Shown: one piece after another, positions 1 through 8,860 of the stretch
How positions within the stretch are numbered: position 1 is the first letter of the stretch
How the letters are laid out: each line of letters starts with the position of its first letter
DNA from: JAJFUE01 sp041687335
Lineage (GTDB): Bacteria > Sumerlaeota > Sumerlaeia > MVZB01
Length of the DNA: 64,000 nucleotides
Assembly (NCBI GenBank): GCA_041687335.1
Contig: JAWLCE010000021.1
Location: forward strand, 8,784-72,783
Reading direction: 5' to 3'
Translations under genes and position numbers: made by a program
The notes under the pieces: generated by a model
Told to the model about the DNA's origin: nothing
The model's database searches: none
The model's input: only the letters and a program-made list of their open reading frames with translations

Positions 1-1373
1 GTGCCTTCAAAGTCATAGGCCTCGCGCAGCCGGTTGACGATGTAGCGCCGATACGAAAAGTGAAACAGCTCGGGGTCGTTGACGAACATCGTGAAGGTCG
101 GCGGCTGGACCGAGGTCTGAAGCAGGAACCGCACCCGAGGCGCGCGCCCCAGCCGCGTGACCGGCGGACGCCGACCCACCCATTCCTCGAGCCGCTCATT
201 GAGCTCATGGGTGCCGATCCGCCGCGTCGCGTTGGCGTGCACCTTCTCGGCGAGCTCGAAAATCTTGACCACCCGCTGGCCCGTCAGGCCCGACATCGTC
301 AGCACCGGCGCCCAGCTCATGAATCCCCACTCGCGGCGCAGGTTCTTGACCATTTCGTCGGCGGTGCGGTGGTCCTTCTCGACCATGTCCCATTTGTTGA
401 GCAGGATCATCGTCGCGATCCCCTCGTCGCTGCAGAAACCAGCAATGTGCGCGTCCTGCTCGGTCGGTCCCTGGCTGGCGTCGATCACCAGCGCCGCGAC
501 GTCGGCCCGCGCCAGGCTCAGCATCGCCGAGGTCACCGAGAGCCGCTCGATGCCGCGCTCGATCTTGCCGCGCCGGCGGATGCCCGCCGTGTCGATCAGC
601 GTGAACGTCGTCCCCGCCGGCGAGGTGATCGTCGTATCGATGGCGTCGCGCGTGGTGCCCGGCAGTGGCGCGGCAATGACGCGCTGCTCGCCGGCCAGCT
701 GATTGATCAGCGTCGACTTGCCGACATTCTGGCGGCCGACCACCGCCAGGCCGATGCCGTCGCCCGTGGGCGCCCGCATCGCCTGCGGTTCCAGCTTCCG
801 CATCGTCTCGACGGCGTCAGTAAGCAGGTCTGCCACCCCGTGCCCGTGCAATGCCGCCACCGGGTAGAGATGCTCGAACCCGAACTTGTAGAACTCATTC
901 GCCTGCAGCTCACGCTTGGGCGAGTCGCACTTGTTGACGGCGACGAACATCGGCTTGTTGACCCCGCGCAGCCGTTCGATGATCTCGGCGTCGGCGGGGT
1001 GATCCGGCTCGTCAACCCCCAGCACCAGCACGATCGCGTCAGCCTCCGCGATTGCGACATTAATCTGCTCGAAGACCCCCGCCAGAAGCGGGTCGTCGAG
1101 CTTGGGATCATAGCCGCCCGTGTCGACCAGCATGAAATCAAGCCCACCATAGAAGGCGCGCTCGAGGTTGCGGTCGCGGGTCACTCCCGGCCGGTCATGC
1201 ACCACCGCCTTGCGTCGGCCGATGATCCGGTTGAACAGTGTCGACTTGCCGACGTTGGGGCGGCCGACGATGGCCAGCATCGGCAGCGGCGCCTCGGGCC
1301 GGGCTACGCCCCCATCCTCCGGCTCGTCGAGCGTCCATTCCTGATCGCGTGGGTTTTTACCGCGTGCACGCAT
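1..1373 (-). CDS. der: Ribosome biogenesis GTPase Der (EngA), C-terminus cut by window edge
   Basis: Der is a cytoplasmic GTPase that helps mature the 50S ribosomal subunit. Translation from the ATG at 1373 shows two consecutive Era-type G domains. The first has GRPNVGKST at residues 37-45 and a DTGG switch motif; the second has GRQNVGKST near residue 212, then DTAG and NKWD. The KH-like C-terminal domain follows. The frame is open to base 1, where the last visible residues (AYDFEG) correspond to a point shortly before the normal end of the family, so probably only a few tens of residues are missing. A charged ~30-residue extension precedes the first G domain; an internal Met at residue 32 is an alternative start. 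Family assignment is secure from the duplicated P-loops. Confidence 0.97.
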   Translation of the reverse strand, partial: MRARGKNPRDQEWTLDEPEDGGVARPEAPLPMLAIVGRPNVGKSTLFNRIIGRRKAVVHDRPGVTRDRNLERAFYGGLDFMLVDTGGYDPKLDDPLLAGVFEQINVAIAEADAIVLVLGVDEPDHPADAEIIERLRGVNKPMFVAVNKCDSPKRELQANEFYKFGFEHLYPVAALHGHGVADLLTDAVETMRKLEPQAMRAPTGDGIGLAVVGRQNVGKSTLINQLAGEQRVIAAPLPGTTRDAIDTTITSPAGTTFTLIDTAGIRRRGKIERGIERLSVTSAMLSLARADVAALVIDASQGPTEQDAHIAGFCSDEGIATMILLNKWDMVEKDHRTADEMVKNLRREWGFMSWAPVLTMSGLTGQRVVKIFELAEKVHANATRRIGTHELNERLEEWVGRRPPVTRLGRAPRVRFLLQTSVQPPTFTMFVNDPELFHFSYRRYIVNRLREAYDFEG

Positions 1374-1446
1374 AGTACCCACAGCATATCGGGACTGCGG
1401 CCGGGAAGATAGCGGAATCTGCCGCGCAACCTTTTACAATATTTCA

Positions 1447-1623
1447 TTGAACCGCAAAGCCGCCGAGGACGCAGAGGAAGCGCAAAGAATTCAGGGTCAT
1501 ATGTATGTTAAAATTGGCATATGGCCGAGTGAGTTGATGACCACTTCGCCTTAACCCACCCACAGGTTTCCAAAAATCATACCTTTGCGATTCCTCTGCG
1601 CCCTTCGCGCCTTTGCGGTTCAA
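1447..1623. repeat. Paired inverted CGCAAAG-type repeats with a short AT-rich interior
   Basis: Two 41-bp arms, 1447-1487 and 1583-1623, are inverted copies of each other with 36 of 41 positions matching by eye. Each starts TTGAACCGCAAAG and ends CGCAAAG, with GCAGAGGAA inside. The 95-bp interior is comparatively AT-rich and has no gene. The pair fills the space upstream of der. The same architecture, but with a gene inside, occurs at 32841-33312. Confidence 0.8.
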
Positions 1624-1641
1624 TCTATCTGCCTTTGCAGC

Positions 1642-2754
1642 TCAATCCCTCCCGTGCTCGAAATCCACCACCAGCGGCAGGTGATCCGAGCCGGTCGGGC
1701 GCCCCCGCCACAGCCCCGTCACGCGCACCCCCGGCGATGCCAGGCAGTGGTCGATCGGAATCCGCGCCGGGGGGATCTGGGCCGGCCAAGTCGCCAGGAT
1801 GCCGAAACCGCGGCGGGCATTGCGCAGCCCCGCCGCCGCCGCCACCTCGCGCCACAGCGGCGACCACATCGTCAGGTTGAGGTCGCCGACAAACAGCAGC
1901 CCATCCCCTCCCGCCTTCAATCCCGCCAGCCATTGGCCCACCCCAGCCAATTGGCGGGCGCGACGCGAATGGTTCTCGGGCTTGAACGGCGCGGCGGCAT
2001 GCGCCGAGGCCAGCGTCAGCATGCACCCACCCAGTTCGACCCGCGCCGTCAGGACCGGCATCGACTCCTCGCCGATCACGCCCAGCTCCACCCCGGCCAG
2101 GGGGCGACGCGAATAGATCGCGACACCGGCCTCGTCGTGGGGGTGCTCCTCGTAATGCGGCCAGCCCAGCCGCAGCGGCGCCAGCAGTCCCTGCCAGTGG
2201 GCCGTCAACTCCTGGACCACAATAAAATCCGCATCGGCCTCGCGCGCCAGGGCTAGCACCAGGTCCGCCCGGCTGTTGCTGTTGGAGATGTTGGCAAACA
2301 GCAGCCGCGCCCTGGTGCCGCCGCCGGCGCGGGGGCGGCCGAAATACCACGGCAGCACCGGCGCCCCCTGGCTCGCCGCCAGCGCCCCCGCCCCCGCCGC
2401 CCAGCCGAAATCACGGTGGGCGAGCAGGAAGAGCGTCAACCCGATCGCCGCCAACATATATTGGACCCGGAAATGCGAAGCCAGCTCGGCCCAATAGCTG
2501 CGCCGGCCAAACGGGGCGGCCAGGCAGAGCCCCGCCAGCAGAACCGTGGCCACCCGCCCCCAGCGCACGCGAAACCCATGCGCCAGCTCGCGCCCCAGCT
2601 CCACGGCCTGCTCGCGCCGGCGATACTCCAGCTCGTCCCCGCGCGCCTCCTCCAGCCAGGCCCGCTCGGCCCGGCGATGGTAAAGCGACTGGTCGGCCGC
2701 CACGATCGCCACCACCGCCAGCAGCGCCAGAATCAGCCTGAGCATCAGCTCCAT
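1642..2754 (-). CDS. Membrane-anchored endonuclease/exonuclease/phosphatase (EEP) family protein
   Basis: The N-terminal ~125 residues hold two or three hydrophobic segments and a charged stretch, followed by an EEP (DNase I-like) domain. Visible domain motifs are FIVVQEL (metal-binding Glu), a conserved His in SAHAAAP, GDLNLTMWSP, a C-terminal IDHCLAS and GSDHLPLVVDF (catalytic Asp-His). The layout matches proteins annotated as membrane-linked EEP or YafD-like phosphodiesterases; the substrate (nucleic acid, sphingolipid or inositol phosphate) cannot be told. The start at 2754 (MELMLR) is preferred because GGGGGGA lies 6 bases ahead; an in-frame ATG at 2790 lacks a spaced Shine-Dalgarno. It is transcribed divergently from tilS. 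Confidence 0.85.
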   Translation of the reverse strand: MELMLRLILALLAVVAIVAADQSLYHRRAERAWLEEARGDELEYRRREQAVELGRELAHGFRVRWGRVATVLLAGLCLAAPFGRRSYWAELASHFRVQYMLAAIGLTLFLLAHRDFGWAAGAGALAASQGAPVLPWYFGRPRAGGGTRARLLFANISNSNSRADLVLALAREADADFIVVQELTAHWQGLLAPLRLGWPHYEEHPHDEAGVAIYSRRPLAGVELGVIGEESMPVLTARVELGGCMLTLASAHAAAPFKPENHSRRARQLAGVGQWLAGLKAGGDGLLFVGDLNLTMWSPLWREVAAAAGLRNARRGFGILATWPAQIPPARIPIDHCLASPGVRVTGLWRGRPTGSDHLPLVVDFEHGRD

Positions 2755-2858
2755 GATTCGTCCCCCCAGCCGGTCGGTTTTGATTCCCATCCCCTACGCG
2801 AAGCCATTATCATAATCATGTGAGGCCGTGAGGCCTCCAGTTTTTCGTGGAGGGTGTG

Positions 2859-3923
2859 ATGGGCCGGATCGAAAATCGCTCACGCGCCGGCGTCGAAGCG
2901 GCCTTCGAGCAGGCATGCGATGCGCTGGTCGAACTGGCCCCCGGCCGCCGGCTCTTGCTGGCGTGTTCGGCCGGGGGTGACTCGCTGGCGCTCATGGAAC
3001 TGGTGGTCGGGCTGGCGCCCCGCCGTGATTGGGTCGTCGGCGTGGTCCACGTCGATCACCGCCAGCGTAGCGAAAGCGCCGACGAAGCCCGACTGGTCGC
3101 CAACCGCGCCGCCAGCCACGGCTTGCCTTTCATCCTGGAGCGCTTCGAGCCCGAGCAGGGCCCCCTCACCGAGGACCAGATGCGACAGGGACGCCATGCC
3201 TGCTTCGAGCGTGCGGCAGCGGCCTTCGGCGCCGACGTGCTCCTGCTGGCCCACCACGCCGACGACCGCGTCGAGACCTTCCTCATCCGGCTGCTGGCCG
3301 GCAGCGGACCCACCGGCCTGGCCTCCATCCGCCCCATCGAGCGCATTGGTCACCTGACGCTGGTGCGCCCCCTGCTGACGGTGCGGCGGGCGGCGCTGCG
3401 CCAGTGGCTCAGCGAGCGCGACGTCACTTGGGCCGAGGACCCCACCAACGCCTCCGGCGCGACCCGCCGCGGCTGGATTCGCAACGAGCTGCTTCCGGCG
3501 CTCGAGGAGAAGATCGGCCTCGACCCCGCCCCGCGCATCCTCAACACCGCCGAGCTGGCCGAGCAGGAGGCCGGCGCCTTGGCCGAGGCCGCCAATCTGA
3601 TCTTGGAACGGCTTGCCCGCCCTGTCCCCGATCAGGCGCTCGGCCGGCTCGACCTGACCGAGCCTCTCTGGCTCGGGGCCTCCGCCCCGCTGCGCCAGCG
3701 GCTCCTGCGCCAGTGGCTCTGGCAACTGCGCCCGCGCGCCCACCCCCCCGGCCGCGCTGCGGTGCAGGAGGCCTTGGCCTTCGTCGATCAAGCCCGTGCC
3801 GGGGCCGAGCTGCGCACAATCGACCTGATCCGCGTCGTCCACCTGCGCAATGGCCTGCTGGCCTTCGCACCCGAGGTCGACGCCGCCACCCGTCAGGCCA
3901 TCGCTGCCCCGTTGATCTGGTAG
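2859..3923 (+). CDS. tilS: tRNA(Ile)-lysidine synthase
   Basis: TilS converts cytidine 34 of the CAU-anticodon tRNA-Ile2 to lysidine with ATP and lysine, so that it reads AUA instead of AUG. The N-terminal PP-loop is CSAGGDSLAL near residue 35, a slightly unusual order of the usual SGGxDS. It is followed by VVHVDHRQR, LAHHADDRVETFLIRLLAGS and EDPTNAS, all TilS hallmarks; helical sequence fills the rest. At ~354 residues it lacks much of the C-terminal domain of long TilS forms. ATG 2859 is chosen because GGAGGG at 2849-2854 is well placed; a GTG at 2847 would overlap that site. Its 3' end faces the next gene convergently with a 6-bp gap. Confidence 0.95.
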   Translation: MGRIENRSRAGVEAAFEQACDALVELAPGRRLLLACSAGGDSLALMELVVGLAPRRDWVVGVVHVDHRQRSESADEARLVANRAASHGLPFILERFEPEQGPLTEDQMRQGRHACFERAAAAFGADVLLLAHHADDRVETFLIRLLAGSGPTGLASIRPIERIGHLTLVRPLLTVRRAALRQWLSERDVTWAEDPTNASGATRRGWIRNELLPALEEKIGLDPAPRILNTAELAEQEAGALAEAANLILERLARPVPDQALGRLDLTEPLWLGASAPLRQRLLRQWLWQLRPRAHPPGRAAVQEALAFVDQARAGAELRTIDLIRVVHLRNGLLAFAPEVDAATRQAIAAPLIW

Positions 3924-3929
3924 CCGCCC

Positions 3930-4916
3930 CTATTGCTTGCGCACGATCAGGCTGACGGCGCCGGGATTATGGTAGGGCTCGTGGCCGAATTTCGTCCGGA
4001 TCAGGTCGGCGATTGGGACCACCTCGACCTGCCCCCCCAGCGACTCCAGCGTCGCCACCACCCGCGGCAGGCTTAAGCGATTAAAGTAATAATCCTCGCG
4101 CGGGATGAACTCGTGCTCGGGCTGGTCGACCAGCTTGAAGAAATGCAGCCAGGCCTCACGGCGCGTGATGCGCAGCGTCTCGGCCAGGGCCCGCTCGAGC
4201 CCCGCCGGCGAAAGATGCTCATAGAGATCGTGCGCGTAGACATAATCGTGCGCCTCGCTCTCGATGCCGCTGTCCAGGATGCTGGCCACATGAAAACGCG
4301 CGCTCGGATGCCGCTCCAGCGCATTGGCAATGTTCTTCGGGCTGATGTCGAAGCCGCTGTAGCGGACGTGGCGCGCGATGCCGTAAGCGGCCAGCCAGCG
4401 ATAATCATTGGCCGAGCCACAGGCCACCTCCAGCACGCTCGGCGTCGCCTCCGCCTGGCCCACTCCGGCCATCGCCGCCTGCCACAGATCGCGAAAGGCC
4501 ATCAGCCCCATCCCGCTGAGCGCCTGTTCCTGGCGCGGCGTCAGCAGGGCCGCCTGGATGAAGTCGGGCAGCCCGCTGCCCGGCCGCGTCAGCGCCTGCT
4601 GCGTCTCGCGCACCACCGGTGGGCAGTCCCCTTCCTCGATGCGCTGGTAGAGGCTGAACGGGTCCTGCTGCCGGACCGCCTGCAGCAGCCAGGTCATCAC
4701 GACGCCAAATCGCATCTCGGCCTCGATCAGGTCGGTGAAGCGATCGGGCCAGATGGCATCGACCAGCAGCGCGCGGTTGAGGATGCTCTGCTGGTTGATG
4801 CGCGGGTCCTCGACGTCGGCGACCAGGTAGCCATCGAGGAACTCGCGCGAGTGGCGGTCCCACGCCTGGCGCAGCTTTTCGTTTTCATGCTCGAATTCCG
4901 GCTCGTGCGACATCAT
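3930..4916 (-). CDS. Class I SAM-dependent methyltransferase, substrate unknown
   Basis: A 328-residue protein. The central part has a Rossmann methyltransferase signature: VLEVACGSANDYRW (motif I, SAM binding), GFDISPKNI at the second acidic strand, then YAHDLYEHLSPAGLERAL, as in class I methyltransferases acting on small molecules or surface glycans. The first ~150 residues are helical and not recognisable. It lies 56 bp downstream of a GT2 glycosyltransferase on the same strand, so the two may be co-transcribed and act on the same cell-surface product; that is inference from position only. No membrane segment or signal peptide is seen. Confidence 0.8.
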   Translation of the reverse strand: MMSHEPEFEHENEKLRQAWDRHSREFLDGYLVADVEDPRINQQSILNRALLVDAIWPDRFTDLIEAEMRFGVVMTWLLQAVRQQDPFSLYQRIEEGDCPPVVRETQQALTRPGSGLPDFIQAALLTPRQEQALSGMGLMAFRDLWQAAMAGVGQAEATPSVLEVACGSANDYRWLAAYGIARHVRYSGFDISPKNIANALERHPSARFHVASILDSGIESEAHDYVYAHDLYEHLSPAGLERALAETLRITRREAWLHFFKLVDQPEHEFIPREDYYFNRLSLPRVVATLESLGGQVEVVPIADLIRTKFGHEPYHNPGAVSLIVRKQ

Positions 4917-4972
4917 CTGACCTTTCCTCGCTTTATCAAGACACCCGCCGTCGCGACATTTCCCCGGCCGCC

Positions 4973-5881
4973 TCAGATCACCAGCACGCCCCGCCGCGCC
5001 CCGCCCTGGATGCGCCCCACCGCCTGGGCCGTGTTGGCGACGAAATCATAGAGCGGCTCGCGTCGGTCCAGCGGCGTAGACCCGACGGCCAGCGCTACCG
5101 GCGCCTTGAGCAAACCCTTGAGCGCCCATACATAATGGTTTGGCTCGACCCAGACGCGCGCCCCCCATCGGCCGCGCCAGCGGGCGAACAGCTCGGCATT
5201 GCCGATCCCGTAATCGCGCGCCTGGTGCCAGAGCCCCCCCAGCGTGGCGCGATGGGCATGGATCACTCGCGCCTCCGGGGCATGATGCAGCTCCCAGCCC
5301 GCCTCGGCGGCGCGCCAGCAAAAATCGGCATCCTCGCCGGCGCGGGCCAGCCCCGGGTCCAGCCCCCCCAGCTCAAGGTAAACCTCCCGCCGCACCGCCA
5401 GGTTGGCCGTGGCGGCGAAGGGGGGCGAGAACCGCCGCCCCGGCGTCAGGAACTTTTCCTGGTCAAGCCAACGCCGCCGGTCGATGTAGGCCTCGACAGG
5501 ACCGCTTGGCTCGGCCGCATCGATCCCCCCCGCGATCAGCGCCCGGCGCGGGTGGCCGGTCTCGGCCTCGCGCGTCGCCGCTTCCAGCGCCCCCAGCCAG
5601 CCGGCCGCCGGGACGCAATCGCTGTCGATGAATGCCAGCCAGCGCCCCCCTGCCGCCTGCGCCCCGGCATTGCGCGCACGGCAGCGGTTGGGCTGCGGTT
5701 CATGGATGACTCGCGCCCCCTCCGCGGCCGCGGCCTGCGCCGTTTCGTCGGTCGAGTCGTTGTCGACCACAATCAGTTCATGGCGTTCGCCGCAGAAATC
5801 CCCCGCCAGCACGCCCCTTACCGCCTGCCGAATCTGTTCGGCCCGGTTGCGCACGGGGATGACGACGGAGATCTGAATCAT
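4973..5881 (-). CDS. Family 2 glycosyltransferase
   Basis: GT-A fold glycosyltransferase of 302 residues. The N-terminus SVVIPVRNRAEQI, the nucleotide-sugar-binding VVDNDST, the metal-binding IDSDC, the acceptor-side AATANLAVRREVY and the catalytic GEDADFCWRA appear in GT2 order. A short C-terminal hydrophobic stretch (LLKAPVALAVG) may associate with the membrane. The likely role is transfer of a sugar from an NDP-sugar to a polysaccharide or lipid-linked acceptor; donor and acceptor are unknown. It is probably cotranscribed with the downstream methyltransferase. Confidence 0.9.
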   Translation of the reverse strand: MIQISVVIPVRNRAEQIRQAVRGVLAGDFCGERHELIVVDNDSTDETAQAAAAEGARVIHEPQPNRCRARNAGAQAAGGRWLAFIDSDCVPAAGWLGALEAATREAETGHPRRALIAGGIDAAEPSGPVEAYIDRRRWLDQEKFLTPGRRFSPPFAATANLAVRREVYLELGGLDPGLARAGEDADFCWRAAEAGWELHHAPEARVIHAHRATLGGLWHQARDYGIGNAELFARWRGRWGARVWVEPNHYVWALKGLLKAPVALAVGSTPLDRREPLYDFVANTAQAVGRIQGGARRGVLVI

Positions 5882-5967
5882 CTGGCGGACAGTCTCTCGG
5901 CTTTAATCGGGCTATCCAGTTCGTAGTCCCGCCTTCAGGCGGGAAGGTTGGCAGAACGCAGAAGCTG

Positions 5968-6020
5968 CGGCAGGGGTGATAAATTGTTGACGAATGATCA
6001 AAATGGTATCGCCCCTGCCG
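5968..6020. repeat. Long hairpin with 14-bp arms in intergenic space
   Basis: Arms 5968-5981 (CGGCAGGGGTGATA) and 6007-6020 (TATCGCCCCTGCCG) are reverse complements with one mismatch and enclose a 25-bp AT-rich loop. The hairpin sits immediately before the left 229-bp inverted repeat. A shorter CCCGCCTTCAGGCGGG palindrome lies at about 5929-5944. Confidence 0.7.
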
Positions 6021-6037
6021 GAGCTTTCTGATGGCCG

Positions 6038-6266
6038 AAGATTCTGCCGCCCCTTCGGGGCTTGGATGTTTGGGAACCTTGACCGGGGGTTCCCTGCGGT
6101 CACCCCCGGCTACTTGCTGTCGCCCCTTCGGGGCTGGGTTTTTGCCGAAAACGGTCAAGGAATCAATCCACGACCGCTATCCCCTTACCCCAATCCACGT
6201 CCAGGCTTGATCACTTTGCGCTTCCTCTGCGTCCTCTGCGCCTCTGCGGTTCAATTTGATTTGGTT
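6038..6266. repeat. Left copy of a ~229-bp inverted repeat flanking the esterase gene
   Basis: This stretch reads as the reverse complement of 8543-8770 almost end to end, about 80% identical by eye with the middle most diverged. It contains two GCCCCTTCGGGGC palindromes, an ACCGGGGGTTCCC segment and, at its inner end, a CGCAAAG-type element that ends in AATTTGATTTGGTT. With the right copy it brackets the esterase gene. Confidence 0.85.
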
Positions 6267-6331
6267 GCGGCCGGCTGCGCTGGGCTACCATCTGTCGCCG
6301 CTACCGCGGCTTTGGTTTCGAGTAGCGGCCC

Positions 6332-8446
6332 TCACTCGCTCGCGCTGGTCAAATGCAGCGCCGATTCCGGCAGCGCCAGCCGGCGCCGCAGCTCCGCCGG
6401 CCAGTGCCAGGCCGCCTCCTCCACATTGAGCAGCCGGATCTCTCGCGACTCGTCCAGCGCCAGCGCCACCGCCAGCGGCATGTCCATGAACCGGCGCACG
6501 TTGAGCAGGATCGGGCCTTCCTTGTGCGAGGCGCGCGGCGCATGCAGCAGCAGCGACTTGACCGCCGGCTCATAGATCGCCGCATAGAGCGCGATCCCCG
6601 CCGCGTCCCCCGGCTCCCCGCCCAGCGTCAGCTCACCGCCCTCGGGCGCCAGCGCCTGGATGGCCCGCCGCACGTCCCAGACCCGCTGGCCGTCAAGCGT
6701 CTGGCCCAGCAACTGATACGAGCGCGTGAAAGGATAGCCCGGCTCGCGTTCACTGAAGGTCGTCGGCCCGACCCCGCGCGGCGCAATCACAACCAACGTC
6801 CGATTCTGTGCCACCAACCCACGGACCAGCTCCAGGCCCGTGGCGTCGGCCGCCGGCCAGACGGTTGCGCGGGCACCGGGGCCCAGCAGCCGCTCCACCG
6901 TGGCGTCATCAGCCAGCGCGCGCAACGCGGCAACGACCCGGTCCCAGCTGGCCGCGTCGAAGACGTGGAACACCTGACCCGCGGGAGCCGCATCGCCGGC
7001 CGGCCGCAACCGCCACGCGCGCAGCCGCACCGGCCCCTGGCTCCTGAACTCGACCGCCTCGATGGTCATCCCCTCCACATCGGCCGTCTCCACGACCTTG
7101 GCCTCGAGCGGTTCAGGCTCGGCGGGCCAGGCGGCAAAGGTCTTCGCCGCCAGCTGCTCGAGCAGCTGCGCGCGCAGCGTCTGCCAGTCGGCTGCCGTCT
7201 CCGGCAGCGGCGGCTCGGCCGCCGCCTTGATGAACAGCTCGTCGATACGGGTGTTGATCTGGTCCTCCGGCAAGGTCTCAAAAACCCTCAGCTGGGCATC
7301 CTCGATCTCCGAGCCGTTGATCGTCGTCGTCGTCAACTCCTCGTTCTTGAAAACACGCTCGATCCACTGGTAGGTCGCCAGCCGCAGCGGGTCGGAATCC
7401 ACGTGCCCTCCCTCGCCGATCCAGTATTGCCAGTTCTCCATCTGCCCATGCAGCGCCCAGACCTGGCGCGCCTTGTTGTAGAGGCGGATGACACTGTTGT
7501 AGGGGAAAAGGAAATCCAGATCCGTGTTGACCAGCAGGACCGGCCGCGGCGCCGCCAGCGCCGCCACCATCGAAAAGTCCCAGCGATAGGTGTTGAAGTG
7601 GAACATGCAGTCGCAGTGGCGGATCACCGAACCGGTCTTGACGTGCTCGGGCGTGCCCGGGATCACCTGGCCCGCCATGTCGGCCATGCCGGCGGTTGGC
7701 ATTGCCGTGGCGATGCGCTCGTCCACCGCCGTCACATACCAGGAGTCCCCGCCCCCGCCACTGCGGCCGGTCTTGGCGATGCGCTCCGGATCCACCTCGG
7801 GCCGGGTCAGCAAATAGTCGATCGCCCGCATGTCGTTCCAGACCTCGACCCCCAGCGGGGTGTAGCCCACCGTCCACCACCACCAGCGGTTAAAGCGGTA
7901 GGTGCCGTGGTGGATGCCCTCGATCTCGCCCAGCTGCAACGTGTCGGTGATCAGGCAGACGTAGCCGTTGCGCGCATACCAGATGCCGTGGCGTTGATAA
8001 GCCGACTTGCTGCCGGAGTCCTTGCGGGCATGGCCGCAGGTGTAGAGCACCGTCGGCGCCCGCCCCTCGACGTTCTTGGGCAGGTAAAGATTGGCCGTCA
8101 CATAGAGCCCGGGCATCGACTGGAAATGCAGGTTCTCAACGGTGTAGTCGCCCATGTCGTGGCGACCGGTGATCGTCGCCTTCAGGTCGGTCCGCGGCGG
8201 CAACGGGTCCAGCCCCAGCATCTCGAGCAGCTGGCGCTTCAGCTCGGGGCGGGCCGCCTGCCAGTCCTCCAGCGAATTGATCCCGCTCAGCCAGCCGTCA
8301 TTGAGCAGGCGCGTCTGATGGACAAAATAGTCCATCGTCATCTGATCGCCATAGGTGGTATCGGGCTTGGAGTCGGCGGCGCGGCCGGGGGTCGCCAGCA
8401 GGCCGATCAACAGCGCGGCCAGGAGGAACACAAAACGCGGATTCAT
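6332..8446 (-). CDS. Secreted acetyl-xylan-esterase-like alpha/beta hydrolase
   Basis: A ~704-residue exported protein with a signal peptide (FVFLLAALLIGLLATPGRAA). The N-terminal half is an alpha/beta hydrolase of the large-esterase type often annotated as acetyl xylan esterase or prolyl-oligopeptidase family: VLYTCGHARKDS, the nucleophile elbow TGRSGGGGDSWY (Ser), VNTDLDFLFPYNS (acid) and GEGGHVDSDP (His). The C-terminal half is a second, less conserved region that looks hydrolase-like but shows no clear triad. The likely role is de-acetylation of extracellular polysaccharide; the substrate is inferred. Start 8446 is preferred over the ATG at 8455 because AAGGA then has normal spacing. The gene is enclosed by long inverted repeats. 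Confidence 0.82.
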   Translation of the reverse strand: MNPRFVFLLAALLIGLLATPGRAADSKPDTTYGDQMTMDYFVHQTRLLNDGWLSGINSLEDWQAARPELKRQLLEMLGLDPLPPRTDLKATITGRHDMGDYTVENLHFQSMPGLYVTANLYLPKNVEGRAPTVLYTCGHARKDSGSKSAYQRHGIWYARNGYVCLITDTLQLGEIEGIHHGTYRFNRWWWWTVGYTPLGVEVWNDMRAIDYLLTRPEVDPERIAKTGRSGGGGDSWYVTAVDERIATAMPTAGMADMAGQVIPGTPEHVKTGSVIRHCDCMFHFNTYRWDFSMVAALAAPRPVLLVNTDLDFLFPYNSVIRLYNKARQVWALHGQMENWQYWIGEGGHVDSDPLRLATYQWIERVFKNEELTTTTINGSEIEDAQLRVFETLPEDQINTRIDELFIKAAAEPPLPETAADWQTLRAQLLEQLAAKTFAAWPAEPEPLEAKVVETADVEGMTIEAVEFRSQGPVRLRAWRLRPAGDAAPAGQVFHVFDAASWDRVVAALRALADDATVERLLGPGARATVWPAADATGLELVRGLVAQNRTLVVIAPRGVGPTTFSEREPGYPFTRSYQLLGQTLDGQRVWDVRRAIQALAPEGGELTLGGEPGDAAGIALYAAIYEPAVKSLLLHAPRASHKEGPILLNVRRFMDMPLAVALALDESREIRLLNVEEAAWHWPAELRRRLALPESALHLTSASE

Positions 8447-8542
8447 GGGGCGCATCCTTCACGGGGGTGGTTCACACAACACCCCGCGATCATAAACCCC
8501 TCCGCGCCCACAGGCAAGCGGCAGGACATTGGCGGCCGGTCA

Positions 8543-8770
8543 AACCAAATCAAATTGAACCGCAAAGACGTAGAGGACGCAGAGGAAACGCAAAGTGATC
8601 AAGCCTGGACGAGGGTCGGAGTTAGTGGTGGATAGCCGTGGGTTGATTCCCTGCCCATTCCGTCAATAACCCAGCCCCGAAGGGGCGACCGCAAGTAGCC
8701 GGGGGTGACCGAAGGGAACCCCCGGTCAAGACGCCCGAACATCCAAGCCCTGAAGGGGCGGCAGAATCTT
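8543..8770. repeat. Right copy of the ~229-bp inverted repeat
   Basis: Inverted counterpart of 6038-6266. It begins AACCAAATCAAATTGAACC, passes through the CGCAAAG-type element and the GCCCCGAAGGGGC palindromes, and ends GGCAGAATCTT. Together the copies create a 2.7-kb inverted-repeat-bounded segment containing a single gene. Confidence 0.85.
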
Positions 8771-8797
8771 TACAAGATAATGCGCGAAGATAATCAC

Positions 8798-8830
8798 ATT
8801 TTCGTGCCGATTTTCGTGTATTTCGTGAAC
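8798..8830. repeat. Solo CACGAAA-type repeat
   Basis: Short stretch of repeated TTTTCGTG / TTTCGTGAAC units (CACGAAA on the other strand). It is the same family as the inverted pair at 61976-62138 but occurs here as a single arm, downstream of the nitrilase-family gene. Confidence 0.6.
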
Positions 8831-8860
8831 GTTCTTCCGTCCGAATCCTGGTCGGTCAGG

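Noticed and set aside
60..1412. Long plus-strand open frame opposite der
   Set aside because: It is the complementary shadow of der; its translation is Arg/His/Pro-rich with no domain, while the minus strand gives both GTPase motifs.
6353..8635. 760-codon plus-strand frame opposite the esterase gene
   Set aside because: Antisense shadow; the minus strand encodes a signal peptide and a complete catalytic triad.
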